From: Polychytrium aggregatum | Taxonomy: Eukaryota; Chytridiomycota; Chytridiomycetes; Polychytriales | Assembly: GCF_025602895.1 (NCBI RefSeq) | Contig: NW_026516332.1 | Location: 51,645 to 115,644 of the forward strand | Length of the DNA: 64,000 nucleotides | Reading direction: 5' to 3' | In this document: positions 55,710 to 64,000 of the stretch, piece after piece | How positions within the stretch are numbered: the stretch's first letter is position 1 | Layout: every line of letters begins with the position of its first letter | Made by a program: the position numbers and the translations under genes | The notes under the pieces: model-generated | Told to the model about the DNA's origin: nothing | The model's database searches: none | What the model saw: only the letters and a program-made list of their open reading frames with translations

Positions 55710-57215
55710 TCAGGGCCACCTGCCAAGCCGCCTGAGGCTAAACTCTGCGTCGCTGAGACCTTGGTCGGCGGACTTGCGGAACCAGAGGATGGCAGTGTCG
55801 ATGTTCTGGGGGACACCAATGCCATGTTCGTAGTAGAAGCCGAGCATCCACTGTCCGTGCCGATTGCCTTGCTCGGCCGATTTGTGATACCATTCCGCTT
55901 CTTTAGAATGGTCCTTCGTGAACCCGTCCTCCAAGTCAGAGCAGAGACCAACCATAAACTGTCCATACGAGTTGTCTTGGTCGGCCGACTTGCAGTACCA
56001 CTCGAATGCCTTCTGTTCGTCCTTCGATATCCCCGCCCCATGATGGTGGCACTCTCCCAGCCACAACTGGCTATCGCTGTGGCCGTCGTTGGCGAGTTGC
56101 TCAAAGATACCCGCTGCCTTCTCGAGATCTCGATTAGATCCGAATCCATGAAACAAACACACGGCCATAAGGTGTTTGCACAGCCAGTCTTGATTCGATC
56201 CCAGCTGGCACAGCTGGAAGTAATTGTGGGATGCGAGAGAGTATGATGATGTCGAGCTCCGGTAAGCCAGACACTCGGACTCTCCGAACTTGAACTCATG
56301 CGATTTGTTCACTCGAATGATCTCGATGCCCTTCTGCTTGTCCTGAACGGTACCCCGGCCGAGGTAGTGCATCCACCCAACCATGTGGGTGGCGATGGGC
56401 TTGATGATCGGGTCGGTAGACTTGCTGCTCACTTCCTGCCAGTGGTGGAAGGCATCGACGTCACTTTGTTCGACACCATGGCCGATGAATGAGAACCATC
56501 CACGGAGGAATATGATATGGAGTCGACCATCTTCACTGCCCTGATCGGCGGCCTTGGAGTACCACTCGATGGCCACATCGAAATCTTGATCGACACCTTC
56601 GCCACTCTCATAGCAGCGGCCAAGAGCGATATGGGCCTGAGGGATTCCACGTTCTGCAAGACTGCGAAACATATCGACAGCTTTGATTTGGTCTCGGTCG
56701 ACTCCGAATCCGTTGTGATAACACTCGGCCAAGTGGAGCTGGGCCATTGTGTGGTTTGTGTTGGTTGCCTTCTCCAGAAAGCGGAAGGTTCGGTGGCGCT
56801 TGACCTCCAGCTTGGCCGGGGTCACATTTCGTTGGCTATCGAGGATCCTGGCCATGAAGTAAGAGGCTGCAGCATTGCCCCGGTTCGCTTGGGCGATAAG
56901 CCAGGATGGGTTGGCTGAGTCTGGGTTCTTGCAATGCTGCGAGAGGGCGATCTGGTCGCTCGGAGTGAGGCCGATCCGCAACTGTCCTTCCAGATTGAGT
57001 AGCTCCATACTCTGACACCAGCGGTGGAAGCGAGGCACTCTGTAGCTCAGGAGAGGACGGGCTCGTTTGCACACTCGGAGGAGGATCTTGATGGTATTGT
57101 GGTCGAGTGCGGCCTGGAAGCTGTCGTTGCAGCATATGATGGTGAAGATATCTGGGTTGTGGTTGTCGATGGCAAGGCGAGCCATGTCGGTTGAATGATG
57201 TACACTGGCAGCCAT
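55710..57215 (-). CDS. SEL1-repeat protein
   Basis: Single exon, 501 residues, starting at the ATG at 57215. Residues 1-100 are a predicted helical, non-repeat region (CCNDSFQAALDHNTIKILLR). From about residue 115 there are consecutive SEL1-like (TPR-related) repeats of ~36 residues with the usual signature of small residues and GxGV turns: AQLHLAECYHNGFGVDRD, AHIALGRCYESGEGVDQD, AVCLFHGFGSNRD, QLWLGECHHHGAGISKDE and GQWMLGFYYEHGIGVPQN. Such solenoids act as protein-protein scaffolds. In fungi they occur in chitin-synthase regulators (Chs4/Skt5) and ER degradation (Hrd3), but this one has neither a prenylation motif nor a membrane segment, so neither role can be assigned. A partial copy lies 187 bases downstream. 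Confidence 0.9.
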   Translation of the reverse strand: MAASVHHSTDMARLAIDNHNPDIFTIICCNDSFQAALDHNTIKILLRVCKRARPLLSYRVPRFHRWCQSMELLNLEGQLRIGLTPSDQIALSQHCKNPDSANPSWLIAQANRGNAAASYFMARILDSQRNVTPAKLEVKRHRTFRFLEKATNTNHTMAQLHLAECYHNGFGVDRDQIKAVDMFRSLAERGIPQAHIALGRCYESGEGVDQDFDVAIEWYSKAADQGSEDGRLHIIFLRGWFSFIGHGVEQSDVDAFHHWQEVSSKSTDPIIKPIATHMVGWMHYLGRGTVQDKQKGIEIIRVNKSHEFKFGESECLAYRSSTSSYSLASHNYFQLCQLGSNQDWLCKHLMAVCLFHGFGSNRDLEKAAGIFEQLANDGHSDSQLWLGECHHHGAGISKDEQKAFEWYCKSADQDNSYGQFMVGLCSDLEDGFTKDHSKEAEWYHKSAEQGNRHGQWMLGFYYEHGIGVPQNIDTAILWFRKSADQGLSDAEFSLRRLGRWP

Positions 57216-58274
57216 GATGGACAATGTGTGGATTGAGTGGGATGTGATGAGAGTTCAAAGATGATGCTGAGAAGATGATATGAGATGAGACGAGACGAGA
57301 CGAGATGGGTGGAATGGAATGAGAGTGGCACAGCCACCAAGCCAGGAACATGGTTGGATCCATGGATCGATTGCTTGTGCTCATCTTCATTCCCACACAT
57401 CCCATCACTCCATCATTCCCACACATTCCATCACTCCATCATTCCCACACATTCCATCATTCCATCACTCCATCATTCTATCACTATATCACTCCAAATC
57501 ACATCCTGGAAGGCATCATATGCATCCTGTTCCTGGCCGATGTGTCTTGGGTCTGTTTCCCGAGTCCAATCGTGTCGCAATGCTGCACGAGTCAGCACAT
57601 CCTCGACCCCAGGAACAGAAGCCATCCCTCCCATGGCCGATATTGTGGTATCGATGGAATCAACTCGATATTGTCGGGTTCCGGTGTCCCGTTCATGGTT
57701 TGAAGAGTGTTCTCTGGATGGCCAGAGCAAGCAGCCCATCGATTCAAGTCCAGGATGTCTCGCTCCAGCCTAGCAGCAATCCAGCATCATTCCGATGGCT
57801 GTGATTGCCGATACTTTGAACGAGCGACACTTGCACCATTCGATCTCACTCGATTAGCGGACAGCGTGAGTGCGATTGCGGTGCCGGGTCGTTTGGGGAC
57901 TCTCAGGCCCACATCCACGAAACAATCTGGGATGTCGTCGCCAAGTCGGTTGTTTATTATCATTCATGGGGCATGCTGATTTGAATGAACATAAGAAATA
58001 TCATAGATGTCACAAAGACTCTCATTTGACAGAGCTCTCAGTCGAGCGATCGAATCTACCAAAACACCACCCCATTCCACCAGAACGGCACACTGAAACA
58101 TCCAATCACTCACAAGCAGTCAACCACACAGGCACATCGGTGTCCAACAGGCGCAGCTGTTCCAACCAGTCCGGTATCCCAACACAATAACAAAAACAGA
58201 AATCACAAATCACAGCAGCTGGGCACCCGCTCGGATTGTTGTTGACCGGCACACTGGCCGGGATGAGGGCGGGC
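57216..58274. other. Intergenic region between SEL1 gene and ABC transporter
   Basis: Upstream of the SEL1 gene and downstream of the ABCC gene (both minus). It holds gacgagacgaga repeats (57285-57305) and the cattcccacacattccatc array. An 88-codon minus-strand frame from an ATG at 57739 has no recognisable domain and is not called. Confidence 0.55.
57400..57495. repeat. Repeat of cattcccacacattccatcactccat
   Basis: About four imperfect copies of a 26-27-base unit, with internal atcactcc and cattcc sub-repeats. Confidence 0.88.
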
Positions 58275-61200
58275 TCAGAGGGCCTTCTTGGCTTGATCCC
58301 TGGCTCGGGCCATCTTCTCGAGCTCTTCAAACTCGCCCGAGTCCTGGCACATCTTGCGGAAGACTCCGTCCTCGCGCTGCATCAGCTCAAAGGGCGTGCC
58401 AAACTCGGCCACCTCTCCGTGGCTGAGGACCAGCACCGAGTCGTAGTCGGCAATCGTGCGGAGGCGGTGGGCGATGCACACCACTGTCGAGTTGGCAAAC
58501 TCGGATCCGCGGATCGTCTCCTGGATGAAGGCGTCGGTCTCGTTGTCGACCGAGGCCGTGGCTTCGTCCAGCACGGTGATGGCTGACTCCTTGAGCAGCG
58601 CTCGGGCCAGGCACAGCAGCTGGCGCTGGCCCTGGCTAAAGTTGGACCCGCCCTCGGAGACAGAGGTGTCGAGGGAGAACCCGGACGCCTCGGCGGCGGC
58701 ACGGGTGTTCTGGCCCTGGACTTGGGTCTGGCCTTGGTTCTCGGATGTCTGCGCGGGCAGGTTGTCGCTCGACGAACTGCCGTCCAGCTTGGCCTGCAGA
58801 GTGTTCAGGAACCGCACGCGCTCCAGGATCGACCAGAGCCGGTCGTCCGAGTGCTCGCCAAAGGGATCGAGGTTGCTGCGGATGTCGCCCGTGAACAGAA
58901 CGGGATCCTGCGGGATGATCGTGAGCTTCTGGCGGAGGTCGCGCAGCCCAATCTTGGAGATGTCGACGCCGTCAATGACAATGCTGCCGCCGGAGAGCTC
59001 CATGATGCGGAACAGCGCCAGGGTGAGCGTGGACTTGCCCGCGCCGGTCCGTCCCACGACGCCGACCTTGGTGCGGCCCTTGAACTCGCAGGACACCCCG
59101 CGGAGGACGGGATCCAGGTCGGGGGCATAGCGGACGACAACGTCGTTGAACTGGACGTGGCCCTTGGCAGGCCAGCCGGGAGGAGGACGCGATGTCTCGA
59201 TGACGGCGGGGGCTTCCTGGTCAATCTCGAGGTATTCGTGCACACGCTCGACTGAGTTCATGTTCTGTCGATGGTGAGACGGAGCGAAGGGAGTGAGGCG
59301 AGACGAAGTGAGTCACCCGAACCGTCACAGCGACAGCCGCATCGAATAACACAGCGACAATGTGAGCATCGACTCCACTGCCATATCAGTCGCACTTCAA
59401 CACTGGCACTTACCAGCTCCATCTGTGAGTGGATACGAACGATGCGAAGCAGACTCTCTGCGATGGTGGCTGCCCAGGTCAAGCTGAGACCGGCAAGGCC
59501 CACACCGATCAGGTCCTTGGACCAAATGATGGCGACACCGGCAGTGAAAGTGATCAACGAGGTGACCAGGGCAATCCGGACCGACAGCCACCGATTTGAG
59601 TGCATCAGCGTGCGATACGCTCGGTTGCTGGTGTCGACCTTGATCATGTTGTCCTCGATGAATCGGGCCTCGTGTCCATAGGCGCGGATGGTCGACACGC
59701 CAACGAGACACTCGCTGAAGGTGCTGTAGATGGGGCTGCGACTAATACTGTGGATACGCTTGAGCTCGCGACTAGAAGCCAGGTAGTAGATTGCAATCCT
59801 GTAGTAGATGTAGGCAACAAAGGGAATCACGGCGAGGAAGATTGGTGTCACGGTGCCGATGACGATGAGGGTGGTGGTGGCGCTCGCAGTGGTGAGAAAA
59901 AACCCAGCACATGTGTTGGCGAGATTCTGGTCGATGGTTCCAATGTCCTTGGAGAGGCGGTTGGTGATGCGGCCGAGCGGGGTGACATCGAACCAGCGCA
60001 CCGGCGCATACATGATGCGAGTGATGAGCTGGTCGTGCAGCTTCTTGGCAGCCTTGTAGCCAACCCAGCTGCGATAGGCAAAGTTGGTGATGATGAGAAG
60101 GAGGACGCACGAATTGATGAGGCCGTACATGAGGACATAGTAGGCAACATTGACGGACTGGCCGGACGATCCATCGACAAGGGTGTTGCTGTCGTTGCCT
60201 GAGGCTGGGTTGAGGAAGCTGAGGGACAGCGGGGCCGAGAGCGTCACGGCAAACATCGTGTTGAGTTCGTTGGCATGGTTGTAGGCATCGGCCCAGACCT
60301 TGAGCCAGTAGTCGGCCAGCACTTGGGCCGATCGCTGCACAAGAATTATACCGAGGTAGGCGACGATGACACCAAAGCCGCCTGCCGCAGTCAGATAGAA
60401 GTAGTAGACGCTGCCCTGGATTGCGCCGGTTCTGGAAGCTTCGGCATCGATGAGCTTCTTGGCGTCTTCGGGCGTCTTGCCGTTGGAGTAGTTGCGGCTC
60501 AGGAGCTCCTCGTCGGTGAGGTCGACGTCGAGCTCGCCAGCATCGGGGTCGGACTCGGGCTGGAGCGAGACTGCCTCGAGGTTCTCCTTGGCGATGATGG
60601 TCTCGACCTCGCGGTTCTGGGAGACCTCGGCGACCGAGCCGTGGTCGAGGATCTGGCCCTGGTTGATGACGACGAGGTAGTCGGTGGCGGGAAGGGCCAG
60701 ACTGGTGGCGTGGGTGACGAGGATGCGGGTGCGGTCCTTGAGCAGGCCCGTGATGCACTTGTCAAAGAGATGCTTGGCTGTGGGCGCATCGACGGCTGAG
60801 AGCGGATCGTCCAGCAGGATGTAGTGGGCCCGGGAGTACGCGGCGCGGGCGAGCGAGACTCGTTGCTTCTGGCCGCCCGACAGGTTGATACCTTTCTCGC
60901 CGATCTCGGTCAGGTCTCCGGACTCGAAGGAGGCAAGGTCTTTGGACAGGGCGCAGGCTTCGATCACGCGGGCGTATCGGAGCTGGTCGTAGGGCTCGCC
61001 GAACAGGATGTTGTCCCGGATCGTGGCGTTGGCGAGCCAGGCGGTCTGGGCGACAAAGGCGATGCCGCCCTTGGAGCGGTGGCTGCGAGTGAGACGGGTC
61101 AGGTTGGCGCTGCCCTGGAGCGACTTCATTTCGCCGAGGAGGGCATGGATGATCGAGGACTTGCCGGAGCCGGTGGAGCCGCAGATGGTGCTGAGCTTGC

Positions 61201-64000
61201 CGAGAGGGAAGCTGATCTTGAGGCCGCGCAGGGTAAACTTGGGCTCGGACGAGTCGTCCGCACCAGAAGCCGGCTGCACCGAGCCGAGGAGCGGCGTGGT
61301 CTCGGAGGTCTGCTGCGACTGCTTCTTGAACAGGTTGGCGAGTCTCTTGTGCCAGGGGAGCTGGGGCGACTTGCTGTCGGGAGCGGCAGTGGCCTGGTGC
61401 CACTCGAACCAGGCATCGACAAACTCGATGGCAACAGGGTCGGTCCAGGGCTCGGTGTTGCCGGTGGGGTGAGAAACGGGCAGGTCGTCGGAGAACTTTT
61501 GGAGCTCGGGCTCGTTCAGGAACTTTTCGATACGGTCTGATGAGACATAGATTTGGAAGAACTGCGAGGGGAGACGGGTGTCAGCGGGAGTCCTGTGGGT
61601 AAGAGGATGGCGACAAGCGAACAGGCAGGAACGATGCCATGCGAGGAGTACTTGCCTCCGAAAGTGTGTCAGGGAAAGCCGTCAGAGGGAACTTGAGAGC
61701 GTTGAACAGACTGAGGCAAGTGAATGCCGTGGTGGCTGGATGGGAGACATGCACAAGTCGAAAGTGAGACATCAGCGCGGTCAGCACATCAGCGACTGGA
61801 GATTGCGTGGGAGGCTGAGACATATTCACTCAATCGGCTTCGAGTCGATTGGAGATGCTCCGAGCAACATACACCAGACATCCGAGGCCATGGGTGGTGC
61901 GAGCGCATCACTTACCATCCATGTCGTGGCCAGCGATCAGGGTGTAGCTCAGGAAGGTAACAACCGCAACAATCACCGGCACAAACGACCAGAGCATGAC
62001 ACTGAGGCCAATCGTGACAAAGAAGGAAATGAGCTCGCGGAGCTCAGCATTGCGGGCTTCGCCGATGCGCTTGAGGAACTGTGGCTCCCAGGCAAAGAAC
62101 TTGATGATGCGAATGGCCTGCAGAGCCTCGAGGGTCCGGGTGTTGCGTTTGTCGGCCTTCTCCATGAGGGCCTCGTAGGATTTGCTGAGTCTCGTGGTGA
62201 TGATGCTGGTGAGGGGAATGCTGACGACCATGACCGAGAGACCGATCGAAGCCGACCATCCCAGGAAGCCCCATAATGCAGCAACAGCGATGATGATCTC
62301 TATCACCGTTGCGGTCAACAACGCTACAGCGGCGCTGCCCATGGCCAGCTTCTCGGTATCCATGGACATGAGCGAGACGAGCTTGCCCGCCGACTGGTCC
62401 TCGTCCTTCTTGGATTTGCCCTTGGCAGAGATGCGGCGGAGAGATTTCTGGAAGATTTCGTTGATCAGGACAGCACGTACGCGATAGCTCATGTCGTGCG
62501 TGGCGTTCAAGCGCTAGAGATAATTAGGACCGTAGGATTAACGATGGAATCGGATTCGATATTGGCTCATATCACCATCATCAAGGAGAGGTTTTGAGTT
62601 CCTCGCCCACGAAATGCATCCCGTCCAAGCTGTCGCAGCTTACCTGCGCATCAACCATTGCACACATGAGTCCAGAGACCAACGACATGAACACCCAGAA
62701 GAAGCCAACGGTAACGGGGCGGCCGTTCGGGTTCTGGATGTAATTCATGATTTGGTATAAGCATCCAGCGGGAGCGAATATGAGAAACGCAACCATGATA
62801 CCCAAGAATAGTTGAATGGTGAAGCTGACAATCTCCATCATGAACAGGCCAGAGATGAGGCTTTTGTGCTTGTTCTTGTACTGCTCGCGGTAGACATGGT
62901 TGACTCTGGCAGACTTGTTGCGCTCGAGCAGGTCAAAGAGGTCATTCTTGGTCAGGGGGGTCTTGTAGCCGCGGCTGAGAGGGCCGTCCATCCAGACAAA
63001 GAACAGGTTCTCGAACCAGGTGGACTCGGGCTCGGGGGCAGGGAGCATCTGTGGGTGCAAATGGGAATGCCAACAGCACGCACATGTGTGGGAGTAGTAG
63101 AACATGGAGTCAGTCCTGCGATTGCATCATCGATGCAACAAGCGGGGCAATAGCCGCACCCAGCGATGCCAAGGCGGTGGCATGGAATCATCATGTGTGC
63201 CAGAGAAGCGTCGCTGTTCGTGCGTTCGTTCGATACATTGGATCTGCACTCACCTCGGTGTTCTTGGGGCCCTTGAGCTTCACAATGTGCAGCGATTCGA
63301 CCTGCTCGCGCAGACTCAGACGCAGAGCAAAGTTGGCCACAGACAGGATGGTGCTCAGGACAACAGCGAGCACGATCGGGGCGACGGCATCGCCGCTGTT
63401 GCTGAGCAGGGTGTTGTGGAGCTGGAGAGCCTTGAGGACGGCACAGCCGAGGGCAAAGGGCTGGATGGGGCTGCTCAGCTTGGGGCGGATGCTGGCCGGG
63501 ACGGGACCGGTCGAGGCGGCAAAGACGATGGTTGCGATGGCCTGGCGGGATGAGCGGGCGGTGTGAGTATGATGCAGTCGATGTGGGAGAGCACGATGCC
63601 GGCGAGGGCTTGAGCATGGCATCCGGCGAGAGAGTGAGAGGAGACGAGCAATGCTGCTGCGATGGCTTACCCATGCAAGAGCCCAGGCAGCCGAGCCAAA
63701 GAAGACGAAGGAGCCAGAACCAGACTGGCTCAGGTCCTGGAATGTGGTAGCGACAGAGACAGCCAGCTCGAGGACGAGGATAGCCAGACAGGTCCACTTG
63801 AGGGCCGGATTCTGGGCGACGACGGCGGGAGGAGCAGGCTGGTCGGCGGCAGGGATGGCGCCGTAGCGGTTGCGGGTGGATCCATCTTCGCTGTTGATGA
63901 GGGCGGTGTCGGAGCCGTCCGAGGAGGCGGCGGGATGGACAATGTCCTTGGCGGCCCAGAGGACAGCAGCGACGATCAGGGCCAGCGGGAGGATGCCGAC
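58275..64000 (-). CDS. ABCC (MRP/Ycf1-type) ABC transporter, 5' end beyond window
   Basis: Exons in transcript order: 63671 to beyond 64000, 63254-63541, 62644-63048, 61916-62513, 61656-61735, 59414-61561 and 58275-59264, giving 1612 visible residues. The visible N-terminus is hydrophobic (VGILPLALIVAAVLWA, CLAILVLELAVSVATTF) and upstream of the first six-helix domain, matching the extra TMD0 of long ABCC pumps. NBD1 has Walker A GSTGSGKSS, signature LSGGQKQR and Walker B YILLDDPLSAVD. NBD2 has GRTGAGKSTL, FSQGQRQLLCLARALL, ITVLDEATASVD and the H-loop IAHRL. The second membrane domain ends in QMELNMNSVERVHEY. Family role: ATP-driven export, often into the vacuole, of glutathione conjugates, metals or bile-acid-like anions; the substrate is not predictable. 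The intron after TAFPDTLSE starts with GC, not GT. Confidence 0.95.

Noticed and set aside
57400-57495. CRISPR-like repeat array
   Set aside because: Units are directly adjacent with no spacers, imperfect, and in a fungal genome; it is a minisatellite.

Overview
The window looks like chromosomal DNA from an early-diverging, probably zoosporic fungus (a chytrid is my best guess). It is GC-rich and eukaryotic, with GT-AG introns that are mostly 50-300 bases long. The gene content fits this: a CaMKK/SAK-type kinase, a Prm10/ThrE membrane protein, a Heh/Src1 inner-nuclear-membrane protein, a fungal-type AP-2 mu, and a SEL1-repeat gene. It also has an ankyrin TRPV-like channel, which is unusual for Dikarya. 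I rebuilt 14 genes plus one gene fragment by joining exons by hand, with about 85 introns in total. Where both ends of a gene are in the window, the joined exons sum to a whole number of codons.

Layout. An IQ-motif coiled-coil gene (minus) runs off the left edge. A CaMKK-like kinase, an F-BAR/PH/C2/RasGAP protein and a secreted aspartic protease (all plus) follow. A Prm10/ThrE gene (minus) lies back to back with a small AMPK-beta-type glycogen-binding (CBM48) protein (plus). Next come an Src1/MAN1-type nuclear envelope protein (plus), the AP-2 mu subunit (minus) and a cysteine-rich single-pass membrane protein of unknown function (plus). A 19-exon thimet-oligopeptidase-like metallopeptidase (minus) and adenylate kinase (minus) follow, then the ankyrin TRPV-like channel (plus). 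A SEL1-repeat gene has a broken tandem copy beside it (both minus), and a full-size ABCC transporter (minus) runs off the right edge.

These are independently transcribed nuclear genes, not an operon. Several touch calcium, Ras or energy signalling (kinase, RasGAP, TRP channel, CBM48 protein, adenylate kinase), but nothing in the sequence shows that they work as one system. The features that stand out most are the F-BAR-RasGAP domain combination, the TRPV-like channel with 12- and 14-base microexons, two GC-AG introns, and the frequency with which an intron carries a short tandem-repeat array. The fragmentary SEL1 copy, whose tail is written by an 8-base satellite, also stands out. No tRNA, rRNA, CRISPR array or transposon was recognised.
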